Assembly: GCF_010915725.1 (NCBI RefSeq)
Contig: NZ_JAAIJR010000022.1
Location: 1-64,000, forward strand
Origin: Thiorhodococcus mannitoliphagus
GTDB taxonomy: Bacteria > Pseudomonadota > Gammaproteobacteria > Chromatiales > Chromatiaceae
Reading direction: 5' to 3'
Length of the DNA stretch: 64,000 nt
The position numbers and the translations under genes are program-made. The notes under the pieces were generated by a model, which saw only the letters and a program-made list of their open reading frames with translations, was not told the origin of the DNA and ran no database searches. Every line of letters begins with the position of its first letter. Within the stretch, counting starts at the first letter, position 1. Of this stretch, positions 53,973 through 62,749 are shown piece after piece.

Positions 53973-56336
53973 TCATTCGCTTGCCCGCGAAGCTCGCGCG
54001 GCGGCGATACAGGCCTGCCCGAGTGAGAGTCCGCCATCGTTGGACGGAACCTGTCGCTGCAGCAGGGTCTCGAGCCCTGCGGCGCTGAGCTGGCGCTGCA
54101 CGGACTCCAGCAGTATCCGATTCTGAAAGACCCCTCCGGAAAGGGCGACCCTCTGCACCGCACGCGCTTCAGCCAATGCGATCGCCAGGTCTCCTAGCGC
54201 CTGGGAGAGTCCGCTATGGAAACGTGCCGCGATCCGCGCCTTCGACACGCCCTGCTCGAGATCGGCGAAGAGCTGCTCCCAAAGGCTGGCAGGATCGAGC
54301 ACCATGCCGGAAGCCTGCCGCGTGGCCTTGAGCCGGTAGCCCTCCAGGCCTGGGTCCATGGCTTGCGCAGCCAGGGCTTCCAGTTCGATGGCTGCCTGCC
54401 CTTCGTAGGTAATGGGGTCGCCGCCGACCCCGAGTGCTGCCGCCACCGCATCGAACAGCCGGCCGGCGGAACTCGTGAGCGGGGCGTTGACACCGCGAGC
54501 CATCATCTTCCTAAGCACGTCCAAGGGACGATCGCCAAGCCTCTGGAGGCTTTCGAGAGTCGGATGCCGATCGCGCATCGTCGCCCAGCCGTCAGCCGCT
54601 TCGAGTTGAGCGAAGAGATTGCGCCAGGGCTCAAGAATGGCCTTGGTGCCGCCTGGCATGGGGACTGGTTTGAGGTGACCGACGCGCTCGCAGTCCAGGT
54701 AGTCTCCGAGCAGCAGTTCCCCGCCCCAAAGGGTGCCGTCCGGTCCGAAGCCCAGTCCGTCCAAGATGATGCCTAGAACCGGCCCGGCGTCCATCGCCCA
54801 GCCGTTGTCTGCCAAGGTCGAGGCCAGGTGAGCATGATGGTGCTGGATGCTCAGCAGTGGCAGGTCATCGTGTGCCGCGCGCTCCCGTCCGATGAGTGTG
54901 GAGCGGTAGTCGGGGTGCAGATCGACCGCAATCCATTCAGGCCGGTGCTGAAAGAGTTCGAGATAGAGGTCGAGCGTGACCTCCAACTCCCGGGCGGTGC
55001 GTGCGTCTTCGAGGTCGCCGAGGTGCTGGGACAGCATCGCCTGGCCATCGCTGAGCAGGCAGAAGGTGTTCTTCAGCTCACCGCCAAGGGCGAGAATCGG
55101 CGGATTCTGCTCGAAGCCGGGTGGCAGACGGATGGGTGCCGGGGCGTAGCCGCGCGCGCGTCGTAGCAGTCGCGGGGCGCCGGCCATGCGGCGGATGACG
55201 GAGTCGTCGACGCGATTGACGATCTCGCGATCGTGTAGCAGGGTCGCATCAGCGAGCGTGCCGAGACGATCGGCCGCGTCTGCGTTGTCGATGCACTGGG
55301 GCTCCTCGCTCAGATTGCCGCTCGTCATGACCAATGGTCGGTCCCATGCCTGCAACAGCAGATGGTGCAGCGGGCTGTAGGGCAGCATGAAGCCGAGCGC
55401 GCGCTGCCCTGGGGCGATGTCCGGCGCCAGCGGTGTTGCTTGCGTTTTCGGGCTGACATCCAGGAGCAGGATGGGGGCGGCGGGACGCTGCAGCAGCCCT
55501 GCCTCCTCCGCGTCCAGGGTGCAGTAGGCGCGGATGACGTCGAGATCGCGTGCCATGAGAGCAAAGGGCTTGCCGAAGCGCCGTTTGCGGCGGCGCAGTT
55601 CGGCGACGCTCGCGGCGTTGGTGGCATCGCAGGCCAGGTGGAATCCACCGATCCCCTTGATCGCCAGAATGCGTCCCGCCGCCAGCAGTTGGCTGGCCGC
55701 GGCGATGGGGTCGCTCGCTTCCAGCGCTGCGGGGTCGCGTCGTGCCCCCTGGCTGTCGACCAGCCAGACGCTGGGACCGCAAACCGCGCAGGCGTTGGGT
55801 TGGGCGTGAAAGCGGCGGTCAGCCGGGTCCGCGTACTCGGCCCCACAGCTCGGGCACATCGGAAAGACGGCCATGCTGGTGCGCGCCCGGTCGTAAGGGA
55901 TGCCCTTGACGATGCTCAGCCTGGGGCCGCAGTGGGTGCAGTTGGTAAAGGGATAGCGGTAGCGGCGGTTGCTCGGGTCGCGAATCTCGGCCGCGCACGC
56001 CGCACAGGTTGCCGCATCCGGGACGATCCCGGTATGCACCTGCGAGGCGCTGCTGGCGCGGATGACGAAGGTGTCGGTGGTCAAGGGCGCCTCGAGAACA
56101 CTGCGCTCGATGGCGTCGATGCGCGCCAAAGGCGGACATTCCGCCCGCAGTGCGCGGCAGAAGTCATCCAGGGCGCTGGCGTCATTGCCTGCCGCGGGCT
56201 GGGCGTGGATGAGCACACCCTCGCCGTCGTTGAGCACCTCGCCCACCAGGGCGTGGGTCCGTGCCAATCGCCAGACCGTTGGGCGAAAGCCTACGCCTTG
56301 GACAAGTCCGCGAACGCGAATCAGCTCGGCATTCAT
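53973..56336 (-). CDS. hypF: Hydrogenase maturation carbamoyltransferase HypF
   Basis: A 787-aa enzyme that makes the cyanide ligand precursor of NiFe hydrogenases from carbamoyl phosphate. Domains in order: acylphosphatase (1-90, RGLVQGVGFRPTVWR), two C4 zinc fingers (CAACAAEIRD, CTHCGPR; CPSCGAEYAD, CAVCGP), YrdC-like (about 190-380), and carbamoyltransferase (QHHHAHLASTL, GVFQNRILLE). I start at ATG 56336; a start 60 bases further out would add unconserved residues. No hydrogenase structural gene lies in the window; a hupR-like regulator lies 671 bp further on. Confidence 0.95.
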   Translation of the reverse strand: MNAELIRVRGLVQGVGFRPTVWRLARTHALVGEVLNDGEGVLIHAQPAAGNDASALDDFCRALRAECPPLARIDAIERSVLEAPLTTDTFVIRASSASQVHTGIVPDAATCAACAAEIRDPSNRRYRYPFTNCTHCGPRLSIVKGIPYDRARTSMAVFPMCPSCGAEYADPADRRFHAQPNACAVCGPSVWLVDSQGARRDPAALEASDPIAAASQLLAAGRILAIKGIGGFHLACDATNAASVAELRRRKRRFGKPFALMARDLDVIRAYCTLDAEEAGLLQRPAAPILLLDVSPKTQATPLAPDIAPGQRALGFMLPYSPLHHLLLQAWDRPLVMTSGNLSEEPQCIDNADAADRLGTLADATLLHDREIVNRVDDSVIRRMAGAPRLLRRARGYAPAPIRLPPGFEQNPPILALGGELKNTFCLLSDGQAMLSQHLGDLEDARTARELEVTLDLYLELFQHRPEWIAVDLHPDYRSTLIGRERAAHDDLPLLSIQHHHAHLASTLADNGWAMDAGPVLGIILDGLGFGPDGTLWGGELLLGDYLDCERVGHLKPVPMPGGTKAILEPWRNLFAQLEAADGWATMRDRHPTLESLQRLGDRPLDVLRKMMARGVNAPLTSSAGRLFDAVAAALGVGGDPITYEGQAAIELEALAAQAMDPGLEGYRLKATRQASGMVLDPASLWEQLFADLEQGVSKARIAARFHSGLSQALGDLAIALAEARAVQRVALSGGVFQNRILLESVQRQLSAAGLETLLQRQVPSNDGGLSLGQACIAAARASRASE

Positions 56337-56422
56337 GATGGCGACTTGGGCTCCCGCTGCTTGAAAATCGTTGTGAATTCTGTCTATCTGAAGCATGTTT
56401 GCCAGCTATCGACAGAGCACAG

Positions 56423-57006
56423 ATGAAATATTGTAGTGACTGCGGCGCACCCGTCGGCCTCCGGATCCCGCAGGGAGACAATCGCGAGCGCCACGTCTGC
56501 GACCTGTGCGGGACCATTCACTACCAGAATCCCAAGGTCGTCGTCGGCTGTATCCCCGAGTGGGAGGACAAGATTCTGCTGTGTCGGCGGGCGATTCAAC
56601 CCCGCCACGGCCTTTGGACCTTGCCGGCCGGCTTTATGGAACGCGGCGAGACGACGCGCGAGGGCGCCGCGCGTGAAACCCTCGAAGAGGCCAACGCTCG
56701 GGTCGAGATCGGCGCACTCTACAGCCTCTTCAATCTACCGCACATCGATCAGGTCTACATGCTGTTCCGTGCGCGCCTGCTGGACCTGGATTTCAGCCCC
56801 GGCGAGGAGAGTCTCGAGGTCCGGCTGTTCGCGGAAAGCGAGATCCCCTGGGATGTCCTGGCCTTCCAGACGATCCGCGAGACGCTGGATCTCTACTTCA
56901 AGGACCGGCGCCGAGGCCGCCAGGGGGCCATGTACTCGGGCGACATCATTCGCGCGCTGGACGGCGAGCAGCCGCGCGTGCATGTCACCATCCACGAGGA
57001 CCAGGC

Positions 57007-57010
<4 letters not shown>
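56423..57010 (+). CDS. NUDIX hydrolase with zinc ribbon
   Basis: A 195-aa protein. An N-terminal zinc ribbon ([19 protein letters not shown]) precedes the Nudix box [23 protein letters not shown] (split, Gx5Ex7REUxEExG). This domain pair is typical of the NudC-like or ADP-ribose/NADH pyrophosphatase-like subgroup. It hydrolyses a nucleoside diphosphate linked to another group; the substrate is not certain. I start at ATG 56423. It overlaps the next gene by 4 bp, so the two form an operon. Confidence 0.85.
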
Positions 57011-58455
<1,445 letters not shown>

Positions 58456-58535
58456 CTCCTCTGTGGTCCGCCGCGCTTGGCGGCCAAAATCTCGCGCTTG
58501 GCCGGCGGCTGGCGCCAACAAGGGGATCAAGACTC

Positions 58536-59072
58536 ATGGCGATCGAAACGACGACGCTCGGCGGTGGATGCTTCTGGTGCCTGGAAGCCGCGTTCCAGGA
58601 GGTTCGCGGCGTCCATTCCGTGGTGTCCGGCTACGCCGGCGCCGCCCGGCCGGATCCGACCTATCAGCAAGTCTGCAGCGGCGCGACCGGCCACGCCGAA
58701 GTGGTGCAGATCACCTTCGATAATGATCAGATCGACTTCGAGACCCTGCTAGAGGTCTTCTTCACCATTCATGATCCGACCACGCTGAACCGCCAGGGTG
58801 CCGACGCCGGGACCCAATACCGGTCCGTGATCTTCTACCATGGCGAAGCGCAGCGCCTGACGGCGGAGCGGGTCATGGCCAGGCTGTCCGATGCAGGTAT
58901 CTGGTCCGACCCTATTGTGACTCAGCTCGAGCCGGTGCCGACCTTCTATCCAGCCGAGAGCTACCACCAAGACTACTTTCGGCGCAATTCCGCGCAAGGC
59001 TACTGCAGCGTGGTCATCTCGCCAAAGCTCGCCAAGCTCAGATCCAAGCACGCCGACTTGTTGACGTCCTGA
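58536..59072 (+). CDS. msrA: Peptide methionine sulfoxide reductase MsrA
   Basis: A 178-aa enzyme that reduces methionine-S-sulfoxide in proteins. The catalytic motif is GGGCFWCLEAAFQEVRGV, with the nucleophilic Cys. SGYAGA, DAGTQYRSVIFYH and AESYHQDYF are conserved. Only 80 bp after the hupR-like gene, but no evidence links them. Confidence 0.97.
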   Translation: MAIETTTLGGGCFWCLEAAFQEVRGVHSVVSGYAGAARPDPTYQQVCSGATGHAEVVQITFDNDQIDFETLLEVFFTIHDPTTLNRQGADAGTQYRSVIFYHGEAQRLTAERVMARLSDAGIWSDPIVTQLEPVPTFYPAESYHQDYFRRNSAQGYCSVVISPKLAKLRSKHADLLTS

Positions 59073-59137
59073 TGCCTTGCGGTCTCCGGCGATTCGTACC
59101 GTGTTGAGTCCGATGTGCCGAACTTGATTTGATTGTG

Positions 59138-59168
59138 CCAGGAAACGCCCTTCACGGGCGTTTCCTGG
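59138..59168. terminator. Perfect 13-bp hairpin after msrA
   Basis: CCAGGAAACGCCC, loop TTCAC, GGGCGTTTCCTGG. It is perfect but has no T-run on the right side; it lies between convergent msrA and the EF-hand gene, so it may serve as terminator or as a stabilising 3' structure. Confidence 0.55.
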
Positions 59169-59340
59169 ACTTGCCTCGATCATGCCGGAGTCCAAGGCCG
59201 AGTGAAGCCTTGGCTGTCAGTCCAACCGCTTGACGAGCGAGCGCGAAATCCACCGAATCCCGCGCCATGGTTGCTGGACGTCGCTGCATCGTCCGCGATC
59301 TCACCCGTCCCTATGGACGAGGTGACTGAGCGAGCCTGTC

Positions 59341-59715
59341 TCAGCGTGCGGGCGGAGCCATGGGGGCTTGCATCATCTGCTGGCGATGCTCGGCCTGCGC
59401 CGTCGCGAACTCCTCAGGGTCGACTGTGTCGTCGCCATTGAGGTCGATCGTGCCGAAGTCCGGGGCCTTGCCGGCGTTGCGCATTGGATAGCCCTGTTGG
59501 GCGCGCTCGGCCATGCGGTTGGCGCGGGCCTGATAGAACTCCTGCTCGGTCAGGCTGCCGTTGCCGTCGAGATCGAAGTCGGTAAAGGCGGGCATGCCTC
59601 GTCCGGGGCCGTAGCCTGGTCCCATGCCCTGACCGGTTCCTTGGCCGAGAGCCGGCAATGCGGTGCATGCGGCGATGCCGGCGAGGAGTGCGAGCGTGCG
59701 AGTGCGGTACTTCAT
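59341..59715 (-). CDS. Exported EF-hand protein
   Basis: A 124-aa protein with a signal peptide (MKYRTRTLALLAGIAACTALPALG). Two EF-hand calcium loops follow: DFDLDGNGSLTEQE and DLNGDDTVDPEE, of the DxDxDG type. Gly-rich and Met/Gln-rich stretches flank them. I start at the ATG at 59715, where GGAGAGGA lies close upstream. It lies leftward, 185 bp after the DHC gene, and may be the last gene of that operon. Confidence 0.8.
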   Translation of the reverse strand: MKYRTRTLALLAGIAACTALPALGQGTGQGMGPGYGPGRGMPAFTDFDLDGNGSLTEQEFYQARANRMAERAQQGYPMRNAGKAPDFGTIDLNGDDTVDPEEFATAQAEHRQQMMQAPMAPPAR

Positions 59716-59900
59716 GGTCCTCTCCATTGGGTTTGCCGACCTCAGTCGGCTGCGTTGTCTAGCCTCGGGTTCAGTGCTTGCGGCGCCAATGCGTCGGTTG
59801 TGCTGCCGCTGATCCATCGAACCTAGGTGCTACACCTTGCTCCGGGCGGAATGATGCCGTTGTTCTTTGGCAGCGACCACCCTCGCAGGATCAGTCTAGA

Positions 59901-60494
59901 TCAGTCTTCCCAGCGCCCGTAGCCTGGAATACGCACTTGGTCTTCATTATAGATACCCTTGGTTGCGCCTTGATGGCAGCGATTGCATTGGCTGAAGCTG
60001 CCGACCTCGGGATTGTCCTTCACCATGCGCGGGGAGAGTTCGTCGTGCTTGCGCACGAAGTAGGCCGTCGTGCTGATGCGCGGGAGTGACTCGCCACTGT
60101 TGTCGCCGGAGTCCAGGGAGACGGCGAAGGCGCGCGAGCGCGTCCGGCTGCTGAAGTCGGACGCGTTGTCGGTCAGATAGGCTGCAAGCTCCGCGCGCAA
60201 CGCCTCGGACAGCGAGGCGTCGTCGCCGTAATGATCTGTGAGTGCCGCCGGGTTCATGATCTGCGCCCAAGCGTTAGCCGGAAGCAGGCCGGGCTGATAG
60301 GCCATGTGACAGGCGCCGCACTCCTCCGCGTAGATCGAGTTGTAGACGGGGGCGACGTCGGCGCGCGGGCTCAACCAGCCGCCGTTTCGCTCGTGCTCGT
60401 CATCATCGTCCGAGTCGCTGAAGGCAAGACTCACGGAACCGAGGCTGAGCACCGCGATTGCGAGAAGAGGATAAAGGCGTTGGAAGTGTGGCAT
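59901..60494 (-). CDS. Diheme cytochrome c (DHC family)
   Basis: A 197-aa periplasmic protein with a signal peptide (LYPLLAIAVLSLGSVSLAFS) and two heme-binding motifs, CGACH and CNRCH, about 115 residues apart. It matches the DHC family known from Rhodobacter sphaeroides, where DHC reduces SHP. It is encoded 15 bp after the SHP gene. GGAGAAG precedes the ATG. Confidence 0.87.
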   Translation of the reverse strand: MPHFQRLYPLLAIAVLSLGSVSLAFSDSDDDDEHERNGGWLSPRADVAPVYNSIYAEECGACHMAYQPGLLPANAWAQIMNPAALTDHYGDDASLSEALRAELAAYLTDNASDFSSRTRSRAFAVSLDSGDNSGESLPRISTTAYFVRKHDELSPRMVKDNPEVGSFSQCNRCHQGATKGIYNEDQVRIPGYGRWED

Positions 60495-60509
60495 GAGTAG
60501 GTCTTCTCC

Positions 60510-60866
60510 TTACTGAGTCTTGATGTAGGCGAGGAAATCGGCCTTCTCTTCGGCGCTGCACTCGCGTCCGAGGGTCCATTTGCAGTTGCGTAGAAGCCAC
60601 TTGGCAATCTTCTTTTCGTCACTGAGTCGCTGCGGGTTGACGGACGGCGCCATGGGTTCGATCACCTTTCCGGTTTTCGCGTGCTTGCCCGACTGCTTTA
60701 GGTCCGTCCCGTGACAGGTCGCGCAGCTGCGCGCCGGCGAGCCATCGGCCTGAGGATACTCCTTCACCCAGCCGGCCTTACCGGCTGCGGCATCGGCTGC
60801 GAGCAAGGTGGTTGGAAGCGCTGCCGCGCTCGCGGCGATCACAAGGGTTAGGATCCTGGTCTTCAT
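60510..60866 (-). CDS. SHP-type monoheme cytochrome c (DUF1924)
   Basis: A 118-aa periplasmic cytochrome with a signal peptide (MKTRILTLVIAASAAALPTTLLA) and one heme motif, CATCH. The C-terminal part NCKWTLGREC (two Cys that form a disulfide in SHP, Asn a potential heme ligand) matches sphaeroides heme protein, which binds oxygen in the reduced state. It is in the order cyt b, SHP, DHC, leftward, and overlaps the cyt b stop by 4 bp. Confidence 0.85.
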   Translation of the reverse strand: MKTRILTLVIAASAAALPTTLLAADAAAGKAGWVKEYPQADGSPARSCATCHGTDLKQSGKHAKTGKVIEPMAPSVNPQRLSDEKKIAKWLLRNCKWTLGRECSAEEKADFLAYIKTQ

Positions 60867-61489
60867 CTTTCATGTCTCCGTTTGTAGCCGGTGATCATGG
60901 CGCCAACGAGGTTTTCTCGATGCGCCAGACTGGAAAAGAGCACGCCGCCTATGTGGAGGACCACGAGGGCCAGCGTCAGATTGGCGAGGACCTCGTGTAC
61001 GTCCTCCAGTGCATGCGCCGTGGACCCCGAGACGCCTCGCATCAGAGCGGACAGAGGGCCGGCGAATTCTTGGGCGCCGTAGAGCGCCATGCCGCTCAGG
61101 CCGGTGAGCGACACGGCAATCAGCAGGGCGAGGATCATGGCGCCGCCGGCCGGGTTGTGGCCGATGTGGCGTGCCGCGCGAAAGCGCAGTATGTCCAAGA
61201 GGTAGGCGCGCACCTCGGCGGGCGAGCGCACGAAGTCAGCAAAGCGCGCGTAGCGCGTGCCCACCAGGCCCCAGAGGACGCGCGCGGCGAGCAGCGTCAG
61301 GACGAGATACCCGGCCCAGACGTGCACCTCGAGCAGCTTGTCCTCGACGATGAAGGCCGTTGTGAAGCCGGCGGCGAGCGACCAATGAAAGACCCGCACC
61401 AAGGGATCCCACACCTTGATCCGATCTGCGGTTGCGTCGGGCGGCCGAGTGTCGATGTCGGCGCCTGGGGCACTCAGGCTCTCGCTCAT
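60863..61489 (-). CDS. Cytochrome b (b561-like membrane electron donor)
   Basis: A 208-aa membrane protein with four helices (about 39-60, 65-90, 120-145, 165-185) and heme-ligand His at VFHWSLAAGF, LEVHVWAGYL and VVLHIGGVLF. It is the usual quinol-side partner of SHP and DHC: it should pass electrons from the quinone pool to the periplasmic cytochromes. First gene of the leftward operon; divergent from the PepSY gene. Confidence 0.85.
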   Translation of the reverse strand: MSESLSAPGADIDTRPPDATADRIKVWDPLVRVFHWSLAAGFTTAFIVEDKLLEVHVWAGYLVLTLLAARVLWGLVGTRYARFADFVRSPAEVRAYLLDILRFRAARHIGHNPAGGAMILALLIAVSLTGLSGMALYGAQEFAGPLSALMRGVSGSTAHALEDVHEVLANLTLALVVLHIGGVLFSSLAHRENLVGAMITGYKRRHER

Positions 61490-61698
61490 GGTCGTTGCTC
61501 CTCATGGATATGATAGGTGCCTCCAGCCCCAGCGACCGCTAGCGAACGGCAGTGCGGGGTGCGAGGATTGAGGCTCAGCCTAACGACTTGGTACTGACGG
61601 CTTGCTGAGCAACCTTGTCAGGCTTTGGTCAGCTTGGGTGTGCAAGCCTGGATCACGACGCTGGCAAGCGCCTGCTTGCCGCAGTTTCGCCCTAGGGT

Positions 61699-61723
61699 CT
61701 CGATGGCTCTCAGAGCCATCGAG
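61699..61723. promoter_or_regulatory. 25-bp palindrome in divergent promoter region
   Basis: CTCGATGGCTCT, centre C, AGAGCCATCGAG: 12-bp arms, perfect. It lies 53 bp before the PepSY gene in a 286-bp divergent region. The location suggests an operator or a transcript leader hairpin; it is not followed by a T-run. Confidence 0.5.
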
Positions 61724-61775
61724 CTTGAGATTCCGACAACTCAACAAGAGGCGGCTAAATCCCTTGAAGTACGCA

Positions 61776-62084
61776 ATGCTGAAGCCGCTCGGGTTCGGGC
61801 TCATTCTAGCGACCCTGGCGACGCCGTGCGTCGCAGGTCCTGGCGGGCACGACCACGATCACGACCGTGCCCGTCATGCGCGCGAGCGCGGCGAGGTGCG
61901 TCCCATCGAGGAGATCCTGGCCGCGACCCGCGCGGCCGTTCCCGGCGAGATCATCGGGCTCGAGCTGGAGCGCGAGCACGGACACTGGGTCTACGAGATC
62001 AAGGTGATCACCCAAGACGGGCGGCTGCTCGAGGTGATGGTGGATGGCGCCGATGCGCGCGTACTGGGTTGGGAGTTGGACTGA
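61776..62084 (+). CDS. PepSY-domain periplasmic protein
   Basis: A 102-aa protein. A signal peptide (MLKPLGFGLILATLATPCVA) is followed by a His/Asp-rich GHDHDHDRARHARE stretch and a PepSY domain (PGEIIGLELEREHGHWVYEIKVITQDGRLLEVMVDGADARVLG). PepSY proteins of this size often precede PhoPQ-like two-component genes and may sense or modulate metal or envelope stress. The His-rich stretch could bind metal. ATG 61776 chosen; TTG 61764 is an alternative. Its stop overlaps the next start by 1 bp. Confidence 0.8.
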   Translation: MLKPLGFGLILATLATPCVAGPGGHDHDHDRARHARERGEVRPIEEILAATRAAVPGEIIGLELEREHGHWVYEIKVITQDGRLLEVMVDGADARVLGWELD

Positions 62085-62749
62085 TGCGCTTGTTGCTGGT
62101 CGAGGATGACGATCGCTTGGCCGAGGGTGTCCAATCGGCCTTGGATGCCGCTGGCTTCGTCGTCGAGCGCTGCAGCGACGGCGAGGACGCCTGGTTTCGC
62201 GGCGATACCGAGAACTGGTCCGCTGTCATCCTGGATCTGGGCCTGCCGGGCATGGATGGCCTGACGGTGCTGCGGCGCTGGCGCGCCAACGCGCAGACCT
62301 TCCCCGTGCTCATTCTCAGCGCGCGCGGTGACTGGCATGAGCGCGTCGAGGGCATCGACGCTGGTGCCGACGATTATCTGCCCAAGCCCTTCCGCATGGA
62401 GGAACTGCTGGCACGGGTGCGCGCGCTGACGCGGCGGACCGCCGGGCGGGCGTCCGCGGTGCTGGAGATCGGCGCGCTGACCCTGGATACGCGGCAGATG
62501 CGCATCAGCCTGGACGGGGCGCCCGTGCACCTGTCGCCCCAGGAGTATCGGCTGGTGAGCTACCTGATGCAGCACGCCGGGCGGGTCATCTCGCAGATGG
62601 AACTGACCGAGCAGCTCTATGCGCAGGACTTCGAGCGCGACTCCAACGCGGTCGAGGTACTCGTGGGCCGGGTCCGCCGCAAGCTCGGCAGCGGCATCAT
62701 CCAGACTCGGCGCGGTTTCGGCTATCTCATCGAGGCCCAGGAGCCGTGA
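62084..62749 (+). CDS. OmpR-family response regulator
   Basis: A 221-aa regulator. Receiver domain: acidic pair (LVEDDDRLAEG), phosphoacceptor Asp in VILDLGLPGMDGL (about residue 51), Lys in YLPKPFRMEEL. C-terminal winged helix: VHLSPQEYRLVSYLMQHAGRV, VGRVRRKLGSGII and TRRGFGYLI. Similar to QseB/PmrA types. Translationally coupled with PepSY before it (TGATG) and the kinase after (GTGA). Confidence 0.93.
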   Translation: MRLLLVEDDDRLAEGVQSALDAAGFVVERCSDGEDAWFRGDTENWSAVILDLGLPGMDGLTVLRRWRANAQTFPVLILSARGDWHERVEGIDAGADDYLPKPFRMEELLARVRALTRRTAGRASAVLEIGALTLDTRQMRISLDGAPVHLSPQEYRLVSYLMQHAGRVISQMELTEQLYAQDFERDSNAVEVLVGRVRRKLGSGIIQTRRGFGYLIEAQEP

